From Branchiostoma floridae (taxonomy: Eukaryota; Chordata; Leptocardii; Amphioxiformes; Branchiostomatidae): DNA of 50,907 nucleotides. Made by a program: the position numbers and the translations under genes. Under the pieces are notes generated by a model. It saw only the letters and a list, made by a program, of their open reading frames with translations. It was not told the DNA's origin and did not search any database. Location: positions 34,455,285 to 34,506,191 of the forward strand of contig NC_049980.1 in the NCBI RefSeq assembly GCF_000003815.2, written 5' to 3'. Positions 17,301 to 32,300 of this stretch are shown in pieces; position 1 is the first letter of the stretch, and each line of letters opens with the position of its first letter.

Positions 17301-20300
17301 CACTCTGACCCCTCTGACCTTTACTTCCTGTCAATTTGCCATGAACGGACTAGCACATACACATTAAACAGATGCACCAAAACAACCCACCGATGATGGT
17401 TGACATCCAGACCATCACGTAGGTAGGGATTTTGCCAACTCTGAACTCCCCTTCCTGTCACGCTGGGACCTCTGACTTTTATTTCCTGTCAATTTGCGGT
17501 GAACAGGACTAGCGCATACATAAAAAGATGCACAAAAAAACAACCCACCGATGATGGTTGACATCCAGACCAGCACGTATGTGAAGACGGCGATCCACAG
17601 AGTCGTCATGAAGAACGTCATGAGGTAGCGGTGCTTGGTGCCGTCGCTGTGGCAGTCCGGGATGGTGACGTACAGCACCGCGTGGATGGGGAAGTTCAGG
17701 AAGAAGGCGATCTTGCGCTTCCCTTCCGGTACTGTCAGGAGAGATCTCTTCGGCACGGCGTCGGCTGCTGCGGGCTGGGCGTCAGGGGCAGGGGCTGGCT
17801 TCTCTGGGTCCGTGGGAGGTGCTTTCTCAGGATCTCTCTTTTCTGTTGAAGAAATATGCATTCTCAATGAGGTAGTGAGACAACTAAACTGGTGGTGTTT
17901 CTAATAGTCGTGTTGTTTCCCTGAAGAACCAGGGGAGCCAGCATAGGAACCTCGGTAGTGATTGTTTAATGTGACCATGTAATCTATAAAGTAAAGGATA
18001 GGCAGCTGCGGGCTGGGCTTCAGGCGCAGGGGCTGGCTTTTCTGGGTCAGCGGAACGGGCTTTCTCGAGATCTCTCTTTTCTGGAAAAAAAGACGGCCTT
18101 TTCATGTTTCTTGTTTATCATGAAAATAAAGACAAAATTTGGTTTAATCTTGACTATCTAGGCACATATAAAGTAGACTCCATGGGGTCTTCCAAAGAGG
18201 TTGTAAGTAGCAGAATTTGGCAAAAAAGTTTAATGTTTTGCCGGATAGTCGGCTCGCTGTAAAGGCAGCGTTTGTAAATAATACCTTGTGGTAGACAAAC
18301 TCATCTGCCAAATTATTCTCCTATTAAAGTGAATTTTACCAATAATTAGACAGCGTAGTTAGTCTGATGAAGACTATATGTATAGCCCCAAACCAAAATC
18401 AATTCTGTTAGCCTAGGTCTTCTCAGACCCTCCTACCGTTGCCGCCATCTTTGTTGACCTTGACATTGCCGTCCGCCTCAGCTGGAGTGTCGCCCTCATT
18501 TTCCAGAGTCTGGTAGCTGTCCGCGTTGGTGTTGGCGCTGTGCTTGATGGCCAGAAGGGCGGAGGACTCCCGGCTAAGGTGCCAGTTCTTCACCTGCGGA
18601 TTACAAAAGGAGTAGACAAAATTCACGTTGATCAAGATTGTAAAAACATGATTCTTTGCAATATTTTGACGCTGTGGTTTTTGTGCATTATGTTCCTTTG
18701 AACTGTTTGTATATCTGAGCTTGCATATACATTTCTATTATTTTGTAAGTAGGTGAGACTTAACTAGTTGTATGAAAGAAGTCAAAATATAAAAAGGTGT
18801 TTTTTTAACCTTCTCTGTCGCCCACTTGCTGAGTCTTGGGTCCAGGTACATGATGAAGATATACAGGCAGTAGATGCCGAGGAGAACCATCGCCTCGTAC
18901 CTACATCCATTGAGAAAAAAGTATGATACTTCCATATCCTTATAGGAGGTACACTACTGGAGTAATTCATAACACTTATCTACAGGACTGGTGTGTGAGT
19001 AAAGCTTTCAGTCAGGTTGAGAGATACGAATTGCTGGTGCTTAAAGGCATTTTACAGGTTATGCGAAACGACCAAACAAGCCGCATTATGTGACCCACGA
19101 GTCGACTTCTGGTTGTCTCATTCCTGAAGCATGTTAAAGAACCCACAGTATTTTGTCTTGAGGAGTAGGGGTCCATACTGGAAGTGTTTCAAACCTTTCA
19201 GTTTTACGCAGCTTGTACCTACTGTACTATGCTTATGTTTTACGCCCGCAGACTGTTTCCCGGTTATGTGAAACAAACAAACAAACAAACAACAAACAAA
19301 GCAGCCGTAAGCTGTGACTCACGAGTAGACCTTCCCGTCGTAAATGATGAGCACCAGCGTGACGATGCTGATCAGGTAGAAGAAGGAATCCCGGAACAGC
19401 GGCCACCAGGACAGACTCAGCAGCTGGGTAAAACAACAAACAAGAATGAAATAATATGATTCAGAAAAAAATTGTATCAACACTTTTCATATCTAAAGAT
19501 TCTGCACCTATTCTTTGATTTGTTGTGCACCGAAGTCACTACAAGAACCTGCCCTATGTCACCGCTAATACAAGAAAGGTTTGAGGACACAGCAAGCGCG
19601 AATAAGTGAACAGTTTGATATGCGGTCCAAGGGAAACCTACCCTGTAATATTGTCCACACAGTGTTTTGTGACAATCATGTCCAAGTACAGTTATTAGAA
19701 CTGCAAAGAATCGTCAAGCACTTTACATTGGCAGGCACATCTACAATTACATATTGATTTATAACAAGCACACCCAGCGACTCACCTTAGAACTGCAGAG
19801 AGCCGTCAGCCCGGTGATGACGAGCACGTTAAAGATGGCGGACCCCACTACTGTTTCAACACCGACGTCATTCTTCGTCACGAACACCCCTGTACACAGC
19901 ATGGGAGTAACGGAAGAATGACATTAGCAAAACGACATATTAATAACTATTGAATCTTCTCCACTGTTGCGCTCATCACAATGAATTGTTTAATCTTATG
20001 ACATGCTTATTCTTATCTTTAGTCTGATATAGTCGAGATACGATCTCGTTCAATTTGCGCAACTCTGGGAGACGTCGTTAGCTTTGTCTCGACAATCACA
20101 GATAATGGAATGACTTTAGTGTTACGTTAAAGCTGGATTAGGTAAGATACGGGCTATTTTGAGCTGCTGTTATCTCACATATACAGACAGAAACTTCAAA
20201 TAACGTGAGATATGCATACAAATAACCAACTACAAAACCAATATCGTAAATGGCGTTTAACAGAATCACTGGGAAGTCATTTCTTATCTCTGACGACCTC

Positions 20301-23300
20301 TCCGGTTTGTTATCAGAGCTAAATCGTTAAGACTCGCGAGATAAGATGATCGGTGATATGAGCTGTCATTCGTCGTACTATCATCGTTCGGTCGCAAACT
20401 GAGAACATTCTAGCGACTGTCGTGCACTGGTTGTGCGGGAATCAGCTGCATTGTTACCACAAACACAAAGTTTTCATAAACACTTCCTTAGATCCCTCTC
20501 GACGGTTGATTCTGTCACAGCCTTCTTCAATATCCTACAACATCAACGTCATATACGCACGGCCACAAAGTATCATGTGTGACCTAGTCCTTACCTAACA
20601 TGGCTATGAACAGTTCCGCTGGGCCTTACCTAACATGGCTATGAACAGTTCCGCTGGGCCTTACCTAACATGGCTATGAACAGTTCCGCTAGTCCTTACC
20701 TAACATGGCTATGAACAGTTCCGCTAGCCCTTACCTAACATGGCTATGAACAGTTCTGCTAGCCCTTACCTAACATGGCTATGAACAGTTCTGCTAGCCC
20801 TTACCTAACATGGCTATGAACAGTTCCGCTAGTCCTTACCTAACATGGCTATGAACAGTTCCGCTAGTCCTTACCTAACATGGCTATGAACAGTTCTGCT
20901 AGCCCTTACCTAACATGGCTATGAACAGTTCTGCTAGCCCTTACCTAACATGGCTATGAACAGTTCCGCTGGGCCTTACCTAACATGGCTATGAACAGTT
21001 CCGCTAGCCCTTACCTAACATGGCTATGAACAGTTCCGCTAGTCCTTACCTAACATGGCTATGAACAGTTCTGCTAGCCCTTACCTAACATGGCTATGAA
21101 CAGTTCTGCTAGCCCTTACCTAACATGGCTATGAACAGTTCCGCTGGGCCTTACCTAACATGGCTATGAACAGTTCCGCTAGCCCTTACCTAACATGGCT
21201 ATGAACAGTTCCGGAGCGGAACTTCCCACCGCCATGAAGGTGGCTCCCGCCACGCTGTGGGACAGGCCCAGTCCTGGGGAGAACAGAACACGTGACAATG
21301 TTATAAATCCAAGCAATAGTTACGTCAGATTTTACAGGTTACGCCATGCTTCGGCAATTGAAACGGTACGTGACAAAAGGACGAAGACTTCTCTGTAGAT
21401 CTGAATGAAAACTACACAAGAAGACGACTCTAAGGTCGCACCTGTCACATTGCGGGACAGGCCCTGTGCAGAACAATAAAACAAACGTCGTGACGAAAAA
21501 CGCATTGCCAAAAAGTTTGGTAGTCATGGCAGTCGGGTACTACAGCGAAGACCTCTTTGATTTGGATGGTTATTTGGGAAAATTTTCTCTGAAGTTTTAA
21601 TCTAAACTTCATTGATCTTTGCTGTTTAGATCGATTATTAGGTGCGTTCAAGAAATTCTTGGCATCACCCGGAAACAAGGGGCATAACTAAAACTTCGGG
21701 CCATCACTATAAAGCAATCTATCAATGTCTAGTATAACCAAGTTACCAACTTGGACGAAGTACGCTCATGTTAGCAAATACTACCAGCAGTAATTCATTC
21801 CGGGGAAGTTTGTAAGGAGGAGACATAAATTGTAGGAGTGAAGATCATATGTTGTTGTGTATTTTTAGTTTTTGTTTGTATTTCAAAGTTAATGACAGTG
21901 TTGGTGTTTAATCAATATCATCATGTGAATTTATTGTAGCAATCTGACCGAAATCTATGATTGTGCCATCAGTAATTAACAACTCGGTGGTACCGACTAT
22001 GTAATCTACGGTGGTACTGCCACCTTGGATCTGTCCATCCTTTATCAGGACCAAAAACAATTTGGCGACCAGAAAGTGTCATGTGTGTCAGAATCCCGTC
22101 ATGATTGAAGTTCTATTGCCAAGCACACTCTATGATTAAAGATATGTAAAGCACAATGGGACAAGGTTACACGTAGAATAAGACGTTTAATACAAAGACA
22201 GAGCGGATACATTTCAGCCAAATAAAATACTGAATTGGAACCATTGCATTCCTTTGAAGTTATTTTTAGTCATCTGGCATAGAATGTTTGATTTGAATAA
22301 TCCCAATGCACCTCAACGATAATATGGGTAAAGCCCATTTATATCGGGCTAACAAACATACAGTAACCTTGGGTACGACGACCGCTTAAGCAATCAAAGT
22401 AACATACAACGATGGAATGCTTTGCCCCCTGCTGGCACAAAAACAAGTATTAGAGCTCCGTTTATCCAGAACGTTCTGTAGGCATAGAAGCGGAGCTTTC
22501 TTATAATCGTGGTCTGCAAAGTTACTCGGTGTAATCAACAATCAAAACAGAGAAAGGTAAGGATTATTTGCTGTCCATTTTGTGACGTGAAGGTCGCTTG
22601 TAGCTACATACAGCAAGAAATGAACAAAGAAGTAATCATGTAAAGAAAATTTCAGGGTGAGGTCAACTAATCAGCTGACAATAATTTCATTTCACAAATC
22701 CATGTATGCTTGACTACAGCTATGTTAATTTCACTGCTTCATTTCTATTTAACGCCCAGGCATTATACAAAAAAGGGAAAATGTTGTGCCCTCATTTGAA
22801 TTATACCATATCTGTTAGAAAGTCCGACTGGTCATGGGATAGTTTGTCTGGGACGGGCATGCTCTTTCCTGTACATTGTTTTGAGGACACTGAAATCTAT
22901 ATACACCAAAAAGTAGTTTCTCATTGACAGGCAAGAGGATATGATTTTGCAGCCTGTAGACCACTAAAAGGAAAATATATTGCACATAATTAGTAACGAA
23001 CAGTGTATAATTTTCCGGTATACCTCTCCTGTGACTAAATGAGGCTTATGTGCAACTATCATAGAAAAGTCAACCCTGTGAATATTAGTAATGAATGAAG
23101 GCCACTTAAACGAAATATAAAAACAATTTCTGCAAGTCGTCGGTTTCCATCCATTTGCATGGATAGTTAAGCTATCAAATTGATGTCCACGTTACTGTTC
23201 CAGGTCAGTTACAGCCTACGGCCGGCCAGTAAGTCTTGCGGAAAAGGGCTATTGCACAACCCTTCACACCCATTGTAAAGGTTCGGAAGGACATGGCAGA

Positions 23301-26300
23301 AACAACGGATGAACCTGGTCGCCTACAGTCAGCCTGGAACTCCAAGATTGGGAAGGTCCTTCGCCTTGTGGTCATCCCACTGGGCCTGTACGTGGCTGAT
23401 ATCATCACGGATCTGGTGCTGGCAGTTCAGTACTACTATAGCGGGGATATCGCCTGGTTTGGCTGGACATTGGGGTTTGTGATTGGTCCGTTAGTTATAA
23501 CAAACTTTGTCTTAGCATTAAAGCAAAACCATTGTCATAAAAGCCTGCTATGTATACTACAGTTGGGAGTGTTTCTGGAGTATTTCAATGTCCGCCATCT
23601 GCTACTGCAAGACGAAGACGTGGAAGAACTTTTAAAAGCTCGACTTCCTTATGCACATCTGATAGAGGCTACGCTGGAGAGCAGCCCTCAGCTGTGTCTA
23701 CAGATCTACGTCATCCTCTCCACAGGTGAACAGGTCAGCGTCATGAAGGTCATCTCCATGGTGATATCCTTGCTATCATCAATCAAGGCTGTTGTCACAT
23801 ATTGGTGGAAGACAGAAATTGAATCTTCTAGTCATGGATATCCTATCCTATTCTTGTTTACTGCGTGGAAATTTGTGGAGCTTGGTGTTCGCGTACCAGC
23901 TATAGTCCTGTCTTTATCTCAAAAGACAGTATTTGTCGTCTGCATATTGTCTAATTGGTTCACGATGACAATCATTATCACATTGGATCTATGCATAGAG
24001 GAAAATTCAATCAACTTTCTAAGACAAACAATTCTAGTCGGTTTAAAGGTGGCAGTGGACACCTTCAGCATAACGTCTTTACACTATTATAAAGACAGTG
24101 CATTTTTCATAAAGACAATGGACACGTTAATACTCAACATTGCAATGGTTGTTACGTGGTACATGTACTCGGACTGGCAGCACATTCTGCCCTTGGTGGT
24201 TTTATTGGTGGGGTCTGTACTGTCTGCTGGATTGGGTGTGCTAATCTATAGAATTATGACGGCGCGTAGAGTAAGTCCACAATCATCATCATCATCAAGT
24301 CCACAATAGATAGTCATAATTTTCCATAATGGACAAATACGTTTAACCTAGAGAATTTAACTGTTAGGCAAGGAAAGTTGTGGTGAGAAGCTTTTAGAAG
24401 GCAGCCGCCTTTTTTCTTTAGCACTCAAAAGCAACACAGGTCACGTGACACAATGTTATTTAATGTGTTGCCTGATGTTTACTTGGATTGTAAGAAATTG
24501 TTGTAACTCAATGAGTTGTATGCAGTTTGACATAATAGAGTAAGTATGAAACGTTTGTGCTGTAAACATTGTTTATGATTACTTGAACATTAATTACAAA
24601 TTTCTGTAAATGTTACTGATTTTCTTAAACCATTGGACATCGTTGTGACTTTTGTTTGAAGTTGTTGCCGTTCCAGTGAAGTTTGATCAGCTTGTTGTAA
24701 TAGATGTTTGAGCAATGCATTACAGTCTATATTTGTGTCTGCTTTTTGACTAAAGTTTTATTTTTAAAGTAAAGTATAAGCACTAATCCTAACAACCAAC
24801 ATCCCACTGATCACACGAGTCTCTGCAAAGTAATGGACCTATTTACCTACACAGTTTTGGTCTGTGCACAGTTACTAGTATCCAGACCAGCAACATTATC
24901 TACTGAATGAACGATTTTTTTCAATAGTTCTTACAACTTACGAATTGAAAAGTCCAAAATATTTGCATTGAAAAAGATCTATGAATCTTTATATTCAAGA
25001 AAGTGAATATGTTTTTTTTATATTTTCAAATTACTTGCATTATTGGTGTAAAATAATGAGAATGGTGACTTTTTCTAGCAATCAGGTAGAACTCCGAGAC
25101 TAATTAGAAACAAAAATCAACCTTATCCGTCATCTGCCCAACCCCTATCCACATAACAAATATCATCACATTTCATCTCTAAAGTTATGTTGACCACAAA
25201 CATCCGGAAACACAAACACAGACACACATAAAAAAATTCTCGATTCTAATGAAGGTGAATATTTAGCGAATCGGCGATGCTATAACACCGACAATTATTC
25301 AATACTGCAGTCTTGGAATAGTCTATATTGCGAATCGATAAAAGGCGCCGGAATCCGACGGTTGGCAACGTGTCAGTGTGTAGTGCGTGATCTGGCCGTA
25401 ATGGTACTTACTTGTGCTTGTGGTCTCGAGTGACGGGACGAAGTAATCATCACACACGATAGCGATAGCGGAGAACATGTACACGGCCACGAGAACATGC
25501 AGGAGAACTCCTCCCTGGTTCCGTACCGAGGCGGGCATGGGGTCCGGCGGGAACTGCTCGATGGAGGCCAGGGTGCAGTTCGGGATCTCCCCGTCCAGAT
25601 ACTGGAGGTCGGGCTCCCCCGTCGAATGAATGTGATCGGTCACAAACTGCAGTAACCGCCGTGATATTTGGTCGTGTCCGGTGTGGGCGACATTAGTACC
25701 TGTTTATCAGAATCACAGGGAGAAGCATTAATGACACAACAAAAAGCACAGTGGCTCCTGCTATTAACTACAAACTACAAACTAGAAATACCTAATACTT
25801 AAATCTGTTGTTTCATGATGACTGTTATTTTGTTTAATTTTGTCATTTATTAGAAAGTTTTGTCATTTATTAGAATGTATCAAGCTAATAGCTAATAGCT
25901 AAAGTATTCTTAACTGCACGCTGGAGATGTCAGCCTTGTAAAACATATACTAATCCTGTTGCCCACACATCTCAAATTTCAGTAGGAGAATCTCAATAAA
26001 TAAAGTATAAGTTTTGATAGTATAAGTTTTATTGCAAATTCTTGCCCGAGGGCAAATTGCAAGTGACAAACAATGACATACAAATAATGGTAAACAGCAC
26101 ACTAAGCGACTACTCTAGTCTAACTTAAACTAGTTAAAGATGTAACTTATTGGGTTTGACATCTTTTGCTGAGGCAGTGGAAGACGAAAGATCCCACTTT
26201 TTCTGTAATGTGTGGGTTTTGCGACGTTAAAAGGAGAGTAATTTGCTTTTTGTCTGTAGCCATGTACCACTGTAAGTCATGCCTCCCAAGCGGCCATCCT

Positions 26301-29300
26301 TAAAGTGTAATATCCGCTGGCGATGTAAACCTTGTTAAACAAGAGGCTGTTCGACATTAACTACCGTCCCGTTGTATGATGTGATGTATGTGTGTGTGTG
26401 TATGATGTGATGTATGTGTGTGTGTACCAGCGATGTAAACAATGACTGATGATGAAGAACTGTACAGTCTGCAGTGGCCATCAATCAAATCGACTCTACC
26501 TGGAAATCTGCTGGGAATCAGCTTACAGATATGTCTAACGAGACTGTCATTCTCGTATAGGTACAGGCAGTTTATACATTGCCAATGCCGTAAGGTCGAT
26601 CCGAATTTGGATTCTACAAATCTCAATGCAATCCCAATGTAAAATGGCACCATCGTACGTAACCGTTCTCTCAATCTCCTGGTTCCTTCAGGATTCTTCT
26701 TTTCTTCACCGTGAAAACAAGCTCAAGATTCTTTGTAAGCATAGAAACCAGACATCACAGCTCCCAACGACGAGTTCTCAGTCTGACCGCAANNNNNNNN
26801 NNNNNNNNNNNNNNNNNNNNNNNNNNNNNNNNNNNNNNNNNNNNNNNNNNNNNNNNNNNNNNNNNNNNNNNNNNNNNNNNNNNNNNNNNNNNNNNNNNNN
26901 NNNNNNNNNNNNNNNNNNNNNNNNGAGATTGGAGTTCTGACGGGGAGCTTGTGGTTACAATGACGAATAGGCAAATCCAATCTACTGTTCCTGTTTCCAA
27001 CGCCTTTGCGGACCAATCAACATCAGCTGTGCTGTGCTCATTTCGGGTATTGGATGTGGGAAATCACATGGGTGCCATCCATGGGGGCTTGCTGGGACAC
27101 TGTCTGGTGTTATAATAACAGTGACAGAACTTTGCTTCAAGAATGCTGGCCATAGCATAGAAACGTAACTAAATACCGTTGTGAACACTTGCCATGGCAA
27201 CAAACTGCGGAACATTTGGAACACTTGCCATGGCAACAAACTGCGGAACATTTGGAACACTTGACATGGCAACAAACTACAGAACACTGTGAACACTTAC
27301 AATGGCAACAAACTACAGAACACTGTCGTGACTATGAACACTTGACATGACAACAAACAACAGAACACTGAACACTTGCCATGGCAACAAACAACAGAAC
27401 ACTGTGAACACTTGCCATGGCAACAAACTGCAGAACACTGTGAACACTTACAATGGCAACAAACTGCAGAACACTATGAACACGCCATGACAACAAACTG
27501 CAGAATATTTGAACACTTGCCATGGCAACAAACTGCAGAACATTTTGAACACTTCCGATGACAAGAAACTGAAGAAAATTATGAACATTTGCAGTTGTAA
27601 CAAACTGGAGAACGGTATGAGCACTTGCCATAGAAATAACCATTTATGTTTTGTACAAATAGGGACATACTCTTGAATTACTAGAATATGCTGTCGCCAT
27701 TTCACGTCTATGCACAGAATGGACATGCCATGAGATTGATTTACTAATTAACTATGTAAACCAAATTGCCTACAAGCAATCTCCATCTTTTAGGGATGAT
27801 GGACTTTTATTTTATCTAAGTTTATCGTTTCCAAATTCCATTATCCAAGCTCTGGTTATTTGTGTTGATTGACCTCGTCCTATATGGAAGCTTAAGTAAA
27901 GCAACAAAAAGGACAGTGACTTTGTACACTCAACGATAAACTACATCATGAAGATGCAAAATATATCTTAAATGCTTAATCGGTGAAGGCACATCTGTCT
28001 GGTTACAATCAGATGGGGCCAATGGCAATTTTCAGTATCTTTTCTATCAACAAAGCAACCCTTGATGTTTTTACCTATTTTTGCACTGTGAGAGTTGTCT
28101 TATTTTAAGATATTTTTGAAATCTGCGTATGGTACCAAGGCTCTTGAAATCTGTTGCGAGAAACAGTAAATAGCTTACTACGCAATACGTCGTATCTGGA
28201 GCATTCCGTGACAAAGTGAAATTCATTTTCAGTTTGTTGGGGCAATATTGGACGAGACGTTTGATCAGGGGCTACACTGTGGTATCTTACTGTTTCTGTA
28301 TCCAATTTCTGACTGCTGATTATATATGTGTTGTTGCTTTTTTTTAAATTTCAAAGCTATTCATGACAGGTTTTTTTAAGGTAACTAAATGGTTAAGTTA
28401 GTCCCGCAGCCTTTTTGATAGGGACAGTAGGTTGTTATCCACTGTGTCCAGTGCACAGTATTAGGGAGGCGGGGCCCACCCTCTCCTTTCACTGCCCTTT
28501 ACCTCCCCATGGCCCAACCGTTGCCAGGTACCCATTTGTACGCCTGGGTGGCGTGAGAAAAATCGTGTAAAGTGTCTTTCACAAAGGGCACCTAGCTTTT
28601 ATTCCTAACTTGGCCAAAGTCCCCCATTCTTGCATTACTGTTCAGCCGGCCGAAGTCTGGTAAGAGACTACTATTGTTGACCCATCGTGCCGGACCAGTC
28701 CCGGAGGTTCTCCACTTAACCATGATTGCCCGCGGCGGATCGATACCGATTGATGTTATTGTGTTTCCGGCGGTTTACAACCAAGGTCATGACGATGACG
28801 TCAAGTGCTGACCCACTGTGATGACCATTCCCAGAGGACAGTGCATTGCAAATTCTTGCCGAGGGCTAATTGCAAGTTTCAGAAAATCACCAAAAATGGT
28901 AAACAATGTGGTGTTCGTAAGCGACTACTTTAGAGTAATTGTTAACTCTAGAATGTAGGTTATTGGGTATGACCTCTTTTTTTTAGGCGGTAGCAGACGA
29001 AGGATCCCACTTTTTCTGTAATGTGCGGGTTCCGTGATGTTAAGGGGAGAGTAATTAATGAGCGGAAATTGGGTCCAGGGAATTGGTCCATTCAGAAATA
29101 TGAATACCAACCTTTTTATGTTTATTTCACGAGCATTGTTCTTTTTGCTTCAATCAGGCCACAATGACTTAATCTTATGGACAACATCCTCTGGAGACCC
29201 CAAAGCTAATGCGCGAGGGAGAAAAAAAAGAAAAGTCCATAAAAAGAAAAAAATGCTGCTAAACCACAGGACTGAACATCTAGTCCATTCTTTCCCAGGC

Positions 29301-32300
29301 TTGGTTTGTCTTATGTAACGTTACACCTCCAGTAAACGTGTAAGATACAGTCATCACCATTCCATAAAGTTTTTATTGCCATTCTGTTTTAAATGGGGGA
29401 ACGAGAACGTTGTGGTACCATGCCCTGACCATTTGCTCCCTTACCATGGAGAGCAGATCCTCTGGCAAGCATAAAATTCTGATTGACCAGGGATGATATT
29501 GGTGACATGTGGCCACAGTTTTTTTTAGAACAGATGAAAATCAACGCGCGTGCAGATTGACACATAAGATTAAGTCAGTGTAGCCTTACTTCGAGAAATG
29601 ATCTTTTTTTTTTTTAGTTTTGCTCAGTGTATATGAGGCCACATGGAGCATTTCTGGACACTGAACTAACGCTCACTGCGGCAGCATCTCTTCTTCATCA
29701 AGTTAGAAACAACAAGTTGGGCAAAGTACAGTATGTAAAATGACTGGTAATTAATGCGTGTTCTATTTCGTATGTCAGCATTAATTTTGTTCTGTTCCCT
29801 TTTCGGACGACTTTTTATGTGTCCAGGGACACCCGAAAACAGGTCACGAAAATGTGATCACCTGCAAAAATCAATAAAAATGAAATAAATGAAACCCATA
29901 TCCATAATCAGAAAGCACTGGAAGGACCTGGTCTTTTCTTAAATATTCGTCTTATCACCAAAAATCCGTTGTACTAAATTGTCAACAGTGCACTTCAATC
30001 AACTATGTATATCGAGTTGATGACAAGACTATGCGAATGTACGTGTAATACCAGCTTACCTATCTCTTAACCGTTAGTCTATCTATTAGACCTTTGGGGC
30101 ACCAGAGAAGATCCGGTATCCAGTTTTCTCATTTTTATTTGTTTTTCTTAATGTTTTACTTTGTTGTCATGCCTTTCCAGTCTCTGATATTATCCTCCAT
30201 TTCGTTCCGTTGTCTCCTACTTCCCCCTGGATGGTTTCTTCCATGATAGCTAGTGACTCGTTCCCACTCCACTCCTGCAATCAGGTCTCAGAGTCGTAAC
30301 GATGTAGCAGTAGTAGTAGCTCACTAGTAGTCAGCTACAGATGTTGTGGCTGAGTAAAACCAAATCTCCGTCATATTTTCCGTGAACTGCATGACTTTAC
30401 AGTTCAAGTTGGAATGTTTGAATAAAATCGAATATTCCATCAACTGTTGCTTTGGTTTAATGTCCATCCCTCTGTTCATTTCCTGCCATGTCGTCGGACA
30501 TATTTGATTTAGTTTTATGACCGGTCCGGAGCTTTTCAAATTAAATCACCCGGCATGACGCAAATCCTGCCAAACCCGTTTATGTCCGAAGAAGGGAGAA
30601 AAATAATTCATTTTCTAAGAGACACTAGGTAAAATAAACGCATCCTCTAATACTGTATGTAATGAGTTGTGACATCCTAGAAGTTGCAGCAATGGGTAAA
30701 GTCTTGGACAAATGTAACACTTGTGATTATGCCATAATGAAGCAATGTGAACTGTTCATTTTTCTTTCGAAAGGATAATTGATTTTGCAGATAGGTTTTT
30801 ATTCTGTGCAACTGTTTGACACAAACGTAGAAACATACGTACAATTCGACGTATTTACCAACCGTACATGCGGCCTCGTTACATGGTGATTATGTTGGTC
30901 CAAGAAGGTGAAAATAACAGTACAAAATCCTTTCTGTTAGCATTTTGCTTGAGTGAGACACCTCTGTCTTCTTTTTTGTCTTGTTTTCCATAGAGAGCCG
31001 CTAGGAGGCTCATTATCAAACTTCACCTTCGTTGTCCCAACTCGTATCCACTTGTCAAGTATCACAAGGATCTATTCACAGCTTCTGCCGCCTTTGACAA
31101 ACTAAGAAACAAACTAACGGAACCGAAAGCATAACTTTCTTGGCGAAGGTAAAACCCGTAAAAACGACAAAACGTGTGTGTGTGTGTGTGTGAAGGGGGG
31201 GGGGGGGGTGCTGTGCTCCACTACTGTAGACGTACTTGACATTTAGTCTCCTGGCAAATTCATCGATGGCATGTGATAGTATCAATTAAAATTGCATAGG
31301 GATTCATCAGCTACTGGGATACCCCTACTCCGGTAGCCAAATGTACTCCTAAGCCGGCTTCACACCTCTGCCAGCTTTTGACACTATCTTATGCTACCGT
31401 AGGATCGGCTTGGAGATTACTTGACGTTGTCTTCAGACAGACGGCTGCACACCATCTGGCCGTGAACGTCATACATCTTACCTCGGGGCGCAGCGGGTGT
31501 CGAACTCGGGACCTCTAGATTCCGAGCCGAATGCTCTACCAGTTGAGCCACACTGGACTTACTTGACGTTGTCTTCAGACAGACGGCTGCACACCATCTG
31601 GCCGTGAACGTCATCCATCTTACCGCGGGGCGCAGCGCCAAATTAAACCCTCCTCATCTCCTCCCTGCCCTCCTCCAATTTGCTAAATGAACATGGACAG
31701 GCGAGGCCGAGCTAACCGGATCAGTCTGCGGGAACCACTCCAATCTGCGCGGATCTGGCGTGCGCGGTGCCCTGCTGCACCGTTTATACTACTCACAATC
31801 CATACACGGACATTTCCTGAATACAAAATCTCCAAACACGCCTCCGTTAGACTTGTACTCCTCGGTAATACTTAGTCTGAGACTTCGATCTTCCTGGAAT
31901 TTACAGAGAAAATGATAAAGCTTCGGTTTTTACACACTCGAGGATTTACACATTTTGGAGATTGACTTACGTGCACAGTGTCCTGTTCCAGCGTTTAGAT
32001 ACTACTCACTATCCATAGACGGATATTTGTTGAATATCAATTCTCCAAAATCATTTATTCATAATAAACTTACATTGCTATGGTTGGTATTCCCGGAAAA
32101 ATGCTAAATTGTTTTGATACAGTTCATGCAATTGTCTAAGCTAAAACACCATTCTGTATCAGTGAATAGTTTTATCAGGTTGGCAGTCACTGAAAAGAGA
32201 ACCTTTTTACAGTTTTCGTTGGTAATAAGTCACGATTATCTAGTCTCAAAAGAATCCCTTTATTCGCTACATTTTGTTCATTTTGTGTCTTCGGTACTTA

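Noticed and set aside
17415-17867. Start of the exchanger's exon 8 at an upstream Met (MRMHISST)
   Set aside because: The Met lies upstream of the acceptor TTCTTCAACAG; exon 7 joins in phase at 17842 and earlier exons supply the true start.
29058-29318. 86-codon plus-strand frame in exchanger intron 1
   Set aside because: Starts at the edge of a dispersed repeat, has a poly-Lys stretch from an A-rich tract, no homologous motif.
31489-31558. Possible functional tRNA gene on the minus strand
   Set aside because: A and B boxes are good, but the anticodon arm does not fold normally and the sequence continues into a repeated SINE body.
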